Origin: Sipunculus nudus
Lineage: Eukaryota > Annelida > Sipuncula > Golfingiida > Sipunculidae
Direction: 5' to 3'
Assembly: GCA_026874595.1 (NCBI GenBank)
Contig: CM049317.1
Location: forward strand, 14,006,882 to 14,070,881
Length of the DNA: 64,000 nucleotides
The translations under genes and the position numbers were made by a program. Positions 24,141 through 36,695 of the stretch are shown one piece after another (position 1 is the first letter of the stretch; each line of letters opens with the position of its first letter). The notes beneath the pieces were generated by a model that saw nothing but the letters and a program-made list of their open reading frames with translations, did no database searches and had not been told where the DNA came from.

Positions 24141-24412
24141 CCGACGTTGTTATGGGTTCATAACTGAAATGAGTATGGAGCCCGGGTCACCTGGTGTCTA
24201 ATTCTCAGCCTTGCACCAAGGCAATCTCCGACGGACACTGATCACTCGCTCCGAAAACATCAAAGGCCACCATTACGGTTGTTCCCGGGACAGGAACACA
24301 AAGAATTGAGCAATCCCCAGTTGTTACCTTAATGCGTGTAGATTTTTAAGTCACGGTGTGATGTGCTCATAGGATAAACACAGAAAGGGTGAACCGGTAA
24401 TCATCCTGTCAT
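24141..24412. other. Unassigned GC-richer sequence
   Basis: No element or exon was identified. Confidence 0.4.
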
Positions 24413-26994
24413 TAGCTCAGCTGACTATAAGTCATCTGAGCTATAGTCATGGTCCATTGTCCGTCGTCCGTCCGTCTGTCTGTCTGTCCGTCCGTCCATC
24501 CGTCTGTCTGTCCGTCTGGATGTCCGTCCGTAAGACTTGCACGTTTCGACACCGTTCGACCTGCGAATCTGAAATTCGGCATACAGTTAGATGTCCCCAA
24601 AATCTCCTACCATGCCAAAAATTGGGTCAATATGACTTCGTTCCTTCGAGATATTAAGGAAAAACCTCAATTTTTTATTATAAATCTATTTTCACACTTC
24701 AGGGCTGCCTAATATCAAAACCACTCATCTGGTTTTCTTCATTTTTACCATAAATATTCCTCTATATGGTTCCTATGTACATGCCAGAAATTAAGTCAGT
24801 ATTATTTAATTTAAAAAAGTTATGGGCCCAAATATAATGGACTTTGTAAAAAAATGAGGAAAGATATTTCGTCACTTAAGACAAAAAGTGTTAAAGGTAG
24901 GAATTTTTTTTCAGTGATACTACTTTAATAATCAACATTGAATCGTATACCAAAAATTAGATCAAAATCTGTTAAATTTTTTTAAATATTGGCAAAATAT
25001 AAAATTGGTACCTTAAATTTTGCCAAAGTTTGAGAATGGCACGTTTTTTTCCTGTAACTGCTGTGGATTTAATTTTCAAAGCATGTTTTTGTTACCATTT
25101 CAACTGTAAAAACAAAAAAAATTGAAACCAGTTGATCAAAAACTGTAGATTTTATTTAAGTTTTAAAGCACCATTTCATATATTGTTTACACCAAGCTAG
25201 TGTTATGCAGTTTACTAGAGCTCAGCTCCCCAGCTTCAGCTCTAAGTTCCTTAAATTTTGCATACAGTTAGATGTCCCCCAAATCCTCTACCATACTAAA
25301 AGTTTGCTCACTAGGACTGCATTCTTTCGAGATATTAAGAAAAAACTTAATTTTTCCATTAAAACCCCATTGTTACACTTTAAGATTGCCTAATATCATA
25401 ACCACTGATCTGACTTTGATAATATATAATATACATATTTTTCTATACATTCGCTATGCATATGCCAGAAATGATGTCAGTATCGTGTGATTGTTTTAAG
25501 TTCTAGGCCCAATCATAATGCACTTTGTAAAAAATCAAGAAATATATTTACTCTCTTAACATGAAAATTGCTGAAGGTAGACATTTTTTGCCAGGGATAT
25601 AACATTATTTAATCAAGATTCAATTGTATTCCCAAAATTAGTTCTGAATTTTTCAAATTTTATAAGTTATTAGCATAAATATAAAATCAGTACCTTAAAT
25701 TTTGCCCAACTTTGGCCATGGCATGTTTTTTCCCTGTAAGCACTGTTGATTTAATTTTCATATCTTGCACTGGTAAGGATTTAAGCTTCTAAATTCTGAA
25801 GTTATAAAAGGAATTAGTCAAAAACTAGCTTTTATGAAAGTTTTTATGAGACCATATCACACCATGGCTGTACTGAAGCCCCTCTTTTATGTCCCCACAT
25901 TGACCTTTCAGGCCAATTATGCATGCTTGAAGCGAGGCACTCTGCAGCCAGCCAGCTCTTGGGTGGCTTCAACTGGATCTAACTGTCCAACCCCCTCCAC
26001 TAGTATTTGTTTAGGCCATAAACATAACAATAAACTTTTTTTTTAAATATTTGGTTTATGATAAGAACTTAAAAAATAAATGGAAAAGGAATTTATAGTT
26101 AATGAGTTACAGGGGATTACCTTGCAATTACTGATCATTTATGGATCTTCCATGGATGGCCGAAATTGTATTACAAATAACACCATGCAGTCACCATTGG
26201 GTACTTTTCATTTCAACCATAAAAATGAAAAATAAATAATTAAAATAAATTGTTGTTTACTATTAGGGATTATATGAAGCAAGATAATGATAGACAAGGA
26301 TGCAGTTGATTATATTAAATTAATCTAAATTTCCAGGTCTTTTCCAGGTCTTTAACTTGTTGGTTTATATTTATTACAAAATTAAAATAATAAATAAATA
26401 TGTCAAAAATTTAAAATATTACTCAGACAAGTGTTCATTAAAGATTTTAATTTGTTTGACTTATAACTCATGGTTGTATCAGTTGTTACATGAGACTGGC
26501 TAAATAATCAAAATTTATTTTGCTGGTCCTTTATTTCAGTTCATAAAATTAAACATTCCCAACTCCAGTTTGCTCCTGGTGTGATATATTGGGTGTTTTG
26601 ATCCTTGGATTAATTTTAACACATGTATAAGTTTTATAGCTGAGAATACTTTTCTTTTTTTCCTGATACCATTTAAAAAAATATAAATATTCAAATTTTT
26701 CCTGTTAGTGCTGTGGATATAATTTTCACAGCATGTACACATTAACATTTCATCTGTTAAAATCTGAAATTTGAAACCAATTGATCAAAAACTGTAGATT
26801 TTATTCAAGTTTCCAGGTACCATGTATTTATTGTTTGCATCAGATCAGTAATGGGCAGTTACATAACACCTTCAGGTCTGACCTACTGCCACTGTGAGTG
26901 TCTGGGTCAGGCTGGGTCAGGCAGTAATTACCAGAGAGCCTCTCTTTCTCTCTCTTTCTCTCCTCTGCTTTTTCTCTTTCTTTCTCCATCTTTC

Positions 26995-27032
<38 letters not shown>

Positions 27033-27676
27033 CCCCCAATTGCCTCCCTTGCTCCCTCCATCCCATTCTGTTGACAGGTACTATAAACTAGAAACATTAG
27101 CTATAAATGTTGATGCAATTTAGAAATGTGAATCAACTGAAATATTCACAATCACATGTATGTTATACTGTAAATTTATAGTAACATTCGGAAACTTGGA
27201 ATAAAATTATGTAATGAAAATCAATGCACCTTGTCAAGACCGATCTTGTCAAGATATTATGTCATACAGTCACAAATTCATAAATCCCCTCATCAGTATA
27301 GTTAATCATAACCTTTTATTTTTCAAAGTGAACTCTTGCAGTTTTCCATACACTATAGATCCTTCAACAAATAGCCTTATCATCATTATACCACTGCTTA
27401 GCATACTGTCATTGCATTCATATTTGCTCAAATAAATTGCTCTTTTTTCGACCCTTCCCAAATAAATAAAAAATAAACCACTATATTTTACTCCATATTA
27501 ATCCATCAGTCAGGTTATTTCATATATCATTTACTCACATATTACATTATATTCCTTTATAAAACCAAACATGACCATGATATTCTAAGCTTTATCTACT
27601 CAATATAGTATCACAATGGTGATACATTTATAGTCCAATCAGGATCAGCTGAGCGCCGTGACCCATGGGTACTTTG
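24413..27676 (+). mobile_element. Family A HINE-like element, full length (3.26 kb)
   Basis: A hairpin head, a long CCGT/CTGT tract (24462-24532), monomers at about 24590 and 25270, and a pyrimidine-rich microsatellite in the tail. The 3' end carries CAGCTGAGCGCCGTG, GACCCATGGGT and ACTTTG before TTTT. A ten-base head segment (GCTCAGCTGA) is inverted near the tail. It has no recognisable protein domain. Confidence 0.8.
26942..27034 (+). repeat. (CT)n / CTTT microsatellite
   Basis: A pyrimidine-only stretch in the family A tail, in the place where other copies carry a poly-C tract. Confidence 0.9.
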
Positions 27677-28032
27677 TTTTATTTTACGGTTGATCATTCA
27701 CACGTTGCGAAGTTGCATATTATTTGCTCGACCGCGGGGTCATTAAAATGATCAAACGGCTGCCGATTACCCGTGCCTCCCTGATTTCACCACGCAATAT
27801 CTTCCTGTAAACTAGTTACTTTGTTGTAGCAGGTTGTTTGATATAAATCGATTAGTTTTGCTCAATATACTCAAACTGATCTGCTCAGTGACAACCATGT
27901 GCTCGCTCCGTATTAAGGCGTACCGTGCCGACGTGCACAAGCTCATCGGGGTTCGTTTTATCTCCGGTTCCATCAACATCAAAGCAAATCAAACCAAATA
28001 ACCATCATCAAAAAAAGTTTATTTAAGGCTAA
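27677..28032. other. Single-copy-looking GC-richer spacer
   Basis: Sequence between the family A tail and the tandem duplication. It holds the small ORF at 27897-28001 and otherwise nothing recognised. Confidence 0.45.
27897..28001 (+). CDS. Possible small ORF, 34 aa, unknown
   Basis: An ATG in a reasonable context (ACAACCATG) opens 34 codons rich in G+C, unlike the AT-rich surroundings, beginning MCSLRIKAYRADVHKLIGVR. It ends in TAA. No family is recognised, and no donor site or partner exon was identified. It may be a chance ORF, a short exon fragment or a microprotein. Confidence 0.2.
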   Translation: MCSLRIKAYRADVHKLIGVRFISGSINIKANQTK

Positions 28033-28164
28033 AGCTACATTCACCTATAAAAAAATAATGTTCCCAAGTTCGTGGCCATTACAATCTTCGCATTATCAAC
28101 GTCGTCATTATTTTTGAGATTATCGCATTAGGGCAGCTGAACAGGATAGTTTAGACAATGCCGC

Positions 28165-28206
<42 letters not shown>

Positions 28207-29070
28207 GTGTGCATAATTTGATGTTACCTGACAAAATAAAGTATAAACCTTGATGCAATTTGGATTTGTGAATCAATTCAAATATTCAGATATATGATAT
28301 ACTGCAAATATATAGTAAAATTTATAAACTTAAAAAAAATAACTTGACAAAAGAAAAAATAAGATCATATGCAAATATTTGTTCATTATTTTCCTGTCTC
28401 AGTACAATGGAAATCAAAGTTATTTTCTTTGTTATCTAACTCTCTGCCTGTTTTAAAATATTTGAAAATAATTTCTTTTGAATTAAATTTTATCCTTTAT
28501 GTATATGCAGAGGTGCTGTAACTCCCACCAGTCCCTGTAAGCACCATTGAATTTTATTCCATATTATGTATTAATATCCATAGGTGTTGTAACTCTCCCC
28601 CTCCTCAGTCATTAAGCCCTTGTTTTAAGATATTAGCATAAATATAAAATCAGTACCTTAAATTTTGCCCAACTTTGGCCACGGCACATTTTTTTCCTGT
28701 AAGTACTCTGGATTTAATTTTCACAGCATGTACACATAAGGATTTAATCTGATAAAATCTGAAAGTTGAAAATAAAAGCTGCAAAATTAGGCTAGTGATT
28801 GTAATTTTTTGGGAGCCTCTTGTTGTATTCCCTTCCATTGTCAAGCAGTCCACTTTGGTCACTATAGGTCATTCAGTGCATGGCTATGCTCCCGTGATGT
28901 TATGTAATCCCATAACCAGGCAAGCCCTCACTCTTGTTTAGGCTGCCTGCAGTTAATACCACAGGGAGCCTTTCTCTCTCCCCCCCCCCCCCCACCAGAT
29001 TCTGTTGACAGACCTGTACAATAAACAATATTAGTCTTATAATTTCACATTTTTTAGCACAGCTGACTAT
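28033..29070 (+). repeat. 1.04-kb tandem duplication, copy 1
   Basis: Nearly identical to 29077-30129. The differences seen are microsatellite and poly-C lengths and a few substitutions, for example CATAACCAGG versus CATCACCGGG. The copy ends inside a family A head (AGCACAGCTGACTAT). It contains (TA)n at 28169-28204 and family A-derived sequence, but no gene. Confidence 0.93.
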
Positions 29071-29076
29071 CTTCCT

Positions 29077-29207
29077 GCTACATTCACCTATAAAAAAATA
29101 ATGTTCCCAAGTTCGTGGCCATTACAATCTTCGCATTATCAACGTCGTCATTATTTTTGAGATTATCGCATTAGGGCAGCTGAACAGGATAGTTTAGACA
29201 ATGCCGC

Positions 29208-29259
<52 letters not shown>

Positions 29260-30129
29260 GTGTGCATAATTTGATGTTACCTGACAAAATAAAGTATAAA
29301 CCTTGATGCAATTTGGATTTGTGAATCAATTCAAATATTCAGATATATGATATACTGCAAATATATAGTAAAATTTATAAACTTAAAAAAAATAACTTGA
29401 CAAAAGAAAAAATAAGATCATATGCAAATATTTGTTCATTATTTTCCTGTCTCAGTACAATGGAAATCAAAGTTATTTTCTTTGTTATCTAACTCTCTGC
29501 CTGTTTTAAAATATTTGAAAATAATTTCTTTTGAATTAAATTTTATCCTTTATGTATATGCAGAGGTGCTGTAACTCCCACCAGTCCCTGTAAGCACCAT
29601 TGAATTTTATTCCATATTATGTATTAATATCCATAGGTGTTGTAACTCTCCCCCTCCTCAGTCATTAAGCCCTTGTTTTAAGATATTAGCATAAATATAA
29701 AATCAGTACCTTAAATTTTGCCCAACTTTGGCCACGGCACATTTTTTTCCTGTAAGTACTCTGGATTTAATTTTCACAGCATGTACACATAAGGATTTAA
29801 TCTGATAAAATCTGAAAGTTGAAAATAAAAGCTGCAAAATTAGGCTAGTGATTGTAATTTTTTGGGAGCCTCTTGTTGTATTCCCTTCCATTGTCAAGCA
29901 GTCCACTTTGGTCACTATAGGTCATTCAGTGCATGGCTATGCTCCCGTGATGTTATGTAATCCCATCACCGGGGCAAGCCCTCACTCTTGTTTAGGCTGC
30001 CTGCAGTTAATACCACAGGGAGCCTTTCTCTCTCCCCCCCCCCCCCCCCCCCACCAGATTCTGTTGACAGACCTGTACAATAAACAATGTTAGTCTTATA
30101 ATTTCACATTTTTTAGCACAGCTGACTAT
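29077..30129 (+). repeat. 1.05-kb tandem duplication, copy 2
   Basis: The second copy, with a longer (TA)n tract (29213-29256) and a longer C-run. It runs on into the complete family A head that copy 1 lacks. The duplication is therefore younger than that family A insertion, unless the assembly has falsely doubled the segment. Confidence 0.93.
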
Positions 30130-31986
30130 AAGTCATCGCTATTGTCGTGGTCCTTTGTCCGTCGACCGTCTGTCCGTTAACAGGGCATGTTTTAAAACCG
30201 TTGGACCTACGAATCCAAAATTCTGCATACCATTAGATGTCCCCAAAATCTCCTACCATACCGAAAATTGGGTCATTAGAACTTCGTTCCTTCGAGATAT
30301 TAAGAAAAAACCTCCGTTTTCCATAAAAAAAAGCCATTGTTACACTTCAAGGCTGCCTTATATAAAAATTACTGATCTGTTTTTCATCATATTTAGTATT
30401 CATATTTTTCCATACATTTTTTGTGCACATACCAAAAATTAGGTCAGTATTGGGTATTATTTTGAAGTTATAGGCCCAAATATAATGCAATTTTTAAAAA
30501 ATCATGAAATATATTTGCTCATTTTACATGAGAATTGCTGAAGCTGGAGACTTTTTTTCAGGAATATAACTTTATTTAATCAAGATTCAATTGTTTACCC
30601 AAAATTAGATCTAAATTTAGCAAATTTTTCAAGTTATTAGCATAAATGAAAAATCAATACCTTAAATTTTGTCCAAATTTGGCAGTGGCACATTTTTTCC
30701 CTGTAAGCACTGTTGATTTAATTTTCACATCATATATACATAAGGATTTAATCTTTTAAAATCTGAAATTTAAAAAAAAATGTTTGAAAAGAGTAGCTTT
30801 TATTCAAGTTTTCATACACCATGTCAAGTGTTGTTTACATCTGGCCCATCTAGTAGTACAGCCTTCACTTGCATTATGTATCCAACCCCAGGCAGCTTGC
30901 CTTGGCCCAGCTTGGCCACTACTAGCAGGCTTCCCCTCTGCCCTGCACTCATCCCCCCCCCCCCCCCCCCAAAGCTGGTGTATAAACTAGATGAATGTTA
31001 TAATTTTCTGTATTTTATTTTATTCTTGGACATGCTACATTTTAGATTTTGTATTGTACCACCAGGATGACAATCATTAAAGTGCACATTTAATTGTGTC
31101 CACAAAGTGATGTATTGCTATGAAAGTGTGGATGTTCATCAGATAAGTAATGCTTTACTTCAGAAGAGTAGAACTTCACCAGGTGTAAAATTGACTTTTA
31201 ATTCCAGTAATTAATTATAGCTGAGATTGTTATTAGCATAATGATATTGTTTGTCCCTCATTCAACCAACAGTGTGTATACTTTATTTAAAAAGATGTTT
31301 TTATTTTATCAAATGTACTGAATCTTTTATTTAATTTCGGTGAATAAAATTAAGCATGTACTGAAAACTCCAATGTGCAAAACTTTTTAATAGGGATTCA
31401 AGGAATAATTTTGTAGATGCCATGTTGTGGCATTATTTTCTTTTACATTCAGTTTAAACATTTGATTTAAAAATAATAGAATATGTGTATGCATAATATG
31501 ACCCAATATGAGCTACAATCTGGATATATATTGATTGCAATTTAGAATTCTAATATTTTAACTTATATTTTCAGTTTTTATATTACAACTTTATAACATT
31601 TGTAAATAAAAAAAATGAATCAGATAAAAACTTTTAATGAAAAATGTGGATATGAAAAAAAATAGGCTTATATATAAACTTAAATGCATTATTCCCTTGA
31701 AAGTGAAATAAAGGTATTAATCCATTCTGTCCACTTGCCTGTCCATCTGTAAATTTTTGATATGCATCACAGTATCTCAAAACTTTGACGGTTTTTCTTC
31801 ATGACAGTCTTGTCAGAGTATTAGTTTGCAATCATACATTGAGAACTTTACTATAACCAAGTAGGAGGGCCCTTTCCTCTTAGCTTCTCATATGCTTATA
31901 TAAATGAAAAACATTACAATAGAATATTTTTCGTATTTTTCATTTGCAAAAATTTCAAACTTAGCTGGTTGTCGTGACCCATGGGT
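30114..31986 (+). mobile_element. Family A HINE-like element (1.87 kb)
   Basis: A head variant TAGCACAGCTGACTATAAG, a short CCGT tract, a monomer at about 30236 and a poly-C run (30955-30970). The tail GTCGTGACCCATGGGTTTG lacks the usual CCC. Downstream, family A internal sequence (TGTTTATATTCTGGATTCTC) continues, so this copy appears nested in another. Confidence 0.72.
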
Positions 31987-32598
31987 TTGTTTATATTCTG
32001 GATTCTCAACATCATTGTTTGGCTAAAACTAAATAAATACCAGACATGGTGCGAATACTTGGCAAATGTATATGAATATGAATATGAATATGTACTCCAT
32101 TATAACATTTCTTGCATAAGAATGGGAATTCAGGTAAAAATGAAAGTATTTGAATACCAGTGCAAATACTTTCAAAATGTATTCATGAATGCATTCATGA
32201 ATATATTCTGTAATATTATTTTAATAACCATTTCAGTTATATTTTATTTAAAAATCATATGATTCTCTTATTATTTTTAATAAAAATTATATTTGGCACA
32301 ATATTTGTTATTAAATTTTAATAAATAGTTAAAATCTTATCTTATATGTGCTGCTTATCAGTTATATGGCCAAGTCAAAATCTGTATGACAGTAGCACTC
32401 CATTTGTTAATAAAATAAATGAAATCAATCACTTCCCTGTCTCCAAAGAAACTATCAAAATCATACATAAGCTAAACACCAACAACTCATAATACAGCTT
32501 ATATTTATTTCCACATAAAAAACCAGCATGTGCCTCATTTCAAAATCATATTATTTATCATACATAACAGCTGAGCGCCGTGACTCATGGGTCCCTTG
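31987..32598 (+). mobile_element. Family A 3' tail segment
   Basis: The distal part of a family A copy, closely similar to 6160-6759. It ends with CAGCTGAGCGCCGTGACTC, ATGGGTC and CCTTG at 32598. It is followed by TTTTCGTCAGGGATATAAC, which is a family A monomer interior, so this copy also lies inside another family A element. Confidence 0.72.
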
Positions 32599-33243
32599 TT
32601 TTCGTCAGGGATATAACATTATTTATTCAAGATTCAATTGTATACCCAAAATTAGTTCTGAATTTTTCAAATTTTATAAGTTTTTAGCATAAATATAAAA
32701 TCAAAACCTTAAATTTTGCCTAATTTTGATCATCCCATGTTTGTTTCCTGTGAGCACTGTTGATATAATTTTCATATCATGCAGAAATAAGGATTTCAGC
32801 TTGTTAATTTTGAAAGTTGAAAGAAATTGGCCTAAAACTGTAGCTTTTATTAAAGTTTTTATGAGACCATGTCAGACCCAAGCTCTACCCTGGCCCTCTT
32901 CAGTCACCTGTATGTCCTCAAGTTGACCTTTCAGGCCAATTATGCACGCTTGATGCGGGGCATATACTTGCAGCTGGGGAGCTTATTGCTGGCCACAGCT
33001 GATCCAGGTGTCCAACCCAGCTTATCCATTAGTTGTTTAGACCAACAGCATAACAATAAACAATGAATAAATAATTTTTTATAGGTCTATAATAACAACT
33101 TTAAAAATAATCAATAGAAAAGGAATTTGACAGTTGATGAGTAACACTAACAGGGAGTTTCCTTCCAGTGACGTCTTATGGATCTTGAATGGATGGAAGA
33201 AAATGTATTCCAAGTAACACCATTGAGTCACCTATGGTATTTT

Positions 33244-35047
33244 TATGCCCCCGCCACAAAAAGGCCGGGGCATATAGTTTAACCCATGTCCGTCCTTCCG
33301 TCCTTCCGAAATGAAACAGTTGTACGGACTTTTTTCGCAATGCCTGCAGATATTGGCCTGATTTTTGGTGTGTGGGCAGATAATGACCAGTTACAGATCG
33401 AGTTCGCGTTCCGTCCGGGTTGACCTAATTTTGACCATTTTACGGCTCCTTAACTTAGAAAATTTCATGAAAAATAGAAATTTTCATGACAAATACACAT
33501 GTACGGACTTTTTATCGCAATGCCTACAGATATTGGCCTGATTTTTGGTGTGTGGGCAGATAATGACCAGTTACAGATCGAGTTTGCGTTTGTCCCAGTT
33601 GACCTACTTTTGACTGTTTTACGGCTCCTTAACTTAGAATATTTCATAAAAAATAGAAATTTTCATGACAAATACACATGTACGGACTTTTTTTCGCAAT
33701 GCCTGCAGATATTGGCCTGAATTTTGGTGTGTGGGCATATAATGACCAGTTACAGATTGAGTTCACGTTTCGTCCGGATTGACCTATTTTGACCGTTTTA
33801 CGGCTGCTTAACTTAGAAAATTTCATGAAAAATAGAAATTTTCATGACAAATACACATGTACGGACTTTTTATCGCAATGCCTACAGATATTGGCCTGAT
33901 TTTTGGTGTGTGGGCAGACAATGACCAGTTACAGATCGAGTTTGCGTTTTGTCCCGGTTGACCTACTTTTGACCGTTTTACGGCTCCTTACTATAGAAAA
34001 TTTCATGAAAAATATTAATTTTCATGACAAATGTACATGTACAGCCGTTTTAAGCCCTCAGCTCATAGGCTCATGGGCTACTGTCGTCACCCAAGCTGTC
34101 CGTCTGTCCGTCCGTCCATCTATCTGGCCAGTGTCCGTCAGTCCGTCTGTTCCGCGTCTGTTATCTTTTACCTTGTGAGCTGGATATCTCTAAAGGGATT
34201 CACCGTTGGAATTTTATTTCAGCAGTGAAGATGTATATCGATAAAATCTCGGCCAAGTTCGAAGATGGGTGACCTTGACCCATTTTTCTACATTTTAGAT
34301 GCTGATTATAGAAAAACACTCAGAAGCTTATATCTCAGGAACCATTGTATGGATTTTCACAAAACTTACTATGATCATTGGGTCTGATGGTCTGAACGTG
34401 CTGCACAATTTTGGTGGTGCCACCTGCAATTTCTGATTTTTTAATGAAATTTTATATGATTTTTCAATTTTGGCCTTTTGTGCAGGATATCTCCAAAGGT
34501 ATTCAACACAGGAACTTCATTTCTTCAGTGCTATTGCATTATATTTACAAAATCTTGGTCATGTTCAAAGATGGGTGATCTTGACCTACTTTTCAAGGTC
34601 ACAGAGCTTAGTTTAGAAAAATACTTAGGAGTTTATTTTGTTATGATTGTTATGAAACATGGTGCATACCTCTTTAATTTATAACTGATTATCAGCTTTT
34701 GCTAATATTCTAGTTTCGCAATGCAAGGCTTACAGATACTGGCCTAATGTTTGGTCTGTGCGCGCATAATGACCACTCACAGATCGAGTTCGCGTTTTGT
34801 CCCAGTTAACCTATTTTTGACCATATGACAGATCCTGAACATAGAACATTTCATGAAAGACAGAAATTTCTACGAAAAATGCACATGTATGAACTATTAT
34901 CCCGTTACAGATCGAGTTTGCATTTTGCCACTGTTGACCTACTTTTTACCATACAACACCTCCTGAACTTAAAAAAATTTACAAAATTTAACAAATGTTT
35001 CTAATTTGCCCCAGGCGGGGGCATTCGTGTCGTTCCGACACATCTAG
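33244..35047 (+). mobile_element. Family C HINE-like element (1.8 kb)
   Basis: The head ATGCCCCCGCC...GGCCGGGGCAT folds as a hairpin. Then come a short CCGTCCTTCCGT tract and four tandem units of about 180 bp (starting near 33320, 33500, 33679 and 33859), with a fifth interrupted by family E. The tail has GGCGGGGGCAT, the 11-base inverse of the head, then the hairpin GTGTCG-TTC-CGACAC, AT and CTAG before TT. Empty-site comparison with 3728-3750 fixes both ends. Confidence 0.85.
34051..34713 (+). mobile_element. Family E HINE-like element nested in family C
   Basis: The head TAAGCCCTCAGCTC...ATGGGCTA is a hairpin, followed by a CCGT/CTGT tract (34097-34150) and an array-like interior with GGTGGTGCCACC. 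The end carries a 7-bp stem with one mismatch (TATCAGC-TTTT-GCTAATA), TT and CTAG. Family C sequence stops in a T-run on the left and resumes with TTTCGCAATGC on the right. A head-complementary block near the 3' end was not found. Confidence 0.72.
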
Positions 35048-36008
35048 TTCTTTTCAATATTAATTATGAAAAAAAAATAATTAAATTATATTGTTCTATA
35101 CTATTAGGGATTATATGAAGGAAATTAATGATTGACAAAGATGCAGTTGATAATATCTATCTAAATTCCCAGGTCTTTTCCAAGTGTTTCAGCTTGTTAA
35201 TTTATATTTATTTCAAATTTTAAAAAAAAGTTAAAATATGTCAAAATTTTTAAATTTTTCTCGGACAAGTACTGATTAAAGATGTCAATATGTTTCAGTT
35301 ATGACATTCAGACATGTGGCTGTAACAGCTGTCACAAGACTATGTAAATAATCAAAATTTATATTACTGGTTCCTATATTTCAGTTAATAAAATTTAACT
35401 TGCCCATCTCTAGTTTTCTCCTTGTATAATTTATAGGATATTCTTATCCTTGGGTTATTTTTTACCCATATAATGGTTTCACAGCTGAGATACTTCAAAT
35501 TTTTTCTGATACATTTTTTTTTAATAAACAAATTTGAATATGATAAAAAATCAGATCTTAGACAAGTTCTCATTATGATTTCTTTAATGTTAATAATTGT
35601 CATAAGACTCTTTCTATGTCTAGTGTGTAAATTGATGTGAAGGTAGTCCAAAGTGAATATTATAGTTTTATTTATGAACATAAATAAAATTCATAAAACC
35701 AGGTACTTATGATCATTATTTAAATTTGTGATATTTGTTTATTCTGGATTCTTAAGAACTTTGTTTGGCTGAAACTGAATAAATACCAGACATGGTGCAG
35801 TACTTTGCAAATGTATTTGAATGCAAATATGAATATGTACTCCATAATTTCATGTAAAACTAAAAGGATAGGAATACAGGTAAAAAAAATGAAAGTGTTT
35901 GAATACAAATGCATTCATGAATATATTCTATAATATTATTTTAATAATCATTTATTTCGATAATATTATTTAAAAATCTTTGATGAAAAAAAAACATAAT
36001 ACTGTTAT

Positions 36009-36695
36009 TATAAAAATATATATATTATAAATATACAAGAATTTACTTGGTGACAACCAGTGAACCTCTAAATGAAATGACTCTATCAGTCCAGATTCCA
36101 AAACTCCAGGCATACACATTTGCAGTGGGTGGTGAAACAAGCAAATTTTTCTGTGTGTGCTTACACTGAGGGTCTGAGAGATGTACATAAGTTTACAAAG
36201 AACATATATCTGCTTTGAAAGCCAGGAGAAGCTGTCAGAAAGGTCATCAGGGAAAAGGCAAGTAATGCATTCAGGCGAAGTTCAAGGAAATAAAGATTGT
36301 ATAAGGATAATCTGCGAACTAGGTAAATGAGCTTACTGAATAAATAATATGAAAGAAAATACCATCAGCACAAGTTCTATTGGAATGTGGCCAAAAGCTT
36401 TTTTGATTCCATAGAATCATTCCTTATGAGCAGACACCATTAAGGTCCGCTGATGAACTTCCTTGTTGGGTTCTATTATTTTGCTATTAACATATAAATG
36501 CTGGAATGTAGTAACTTTTTATACGCTCGTCAATGGCGAGATGTATCTATTTTTATATAGAGAATTCTTTCCACCTTTGTCCTCAATGTTCTCTGATACC
36601 GTGTTGCGTGTGACACCGTGCATACCTCATTTTAAAGGTTATTGTTCCCCGCAGTGACTCATATCTCGCCGATATGAGAATAAATCATTTCTAAA
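36009..36695. other. Unresolved repeat-rich segment with a perfect hairpin
   Basis: There is no gene. A possible further hairpin head (CTCG...CGAG) lies near 36523-36540. A perfect 8-bp-stem hairpin, CTCATATC-TCGCC-GATATGAG, lies at 36658-36678. Phrases near 36415-36465 recur near 19080. It may be the remains of one more HINE-like family. Confidence 0.4.

Larger units (their letters stand above)
32599..36008 (+). mobile_element. Family A segment split by family C
   Basis: Family A sequence at 32599-33243 and 35048-36008 parallels 3095-4120 plus 6760-7300 closely. It is interrupted in the phrase CTATGGTATTTTT...CTTTCAAT by a family C element. The copy at about 3728-3750 is the undisturbed site. 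It ends without a tail at about 36008. Confidence 0.78.

Noticed and set aside
13123-25490. Repeated 60-110 aa ORFs near family A heads as genes
   Set aside because: Overlapping frames are open in the same DNA, copies are part of a transposon, and no known domain or start signals are evident. Kept only as a finding to test.
28650-29915. Two identical 70-aa ORFs as duplicated genes
   Set aside because: They lie in the tandem duplication of family A-derived DNA and have no domain or gene signals.
33465-33826. Paired 60-aa minus-strand ORFs
   Set aside because: They are identical-phase shadows of the 180-bp tandem units in family C.
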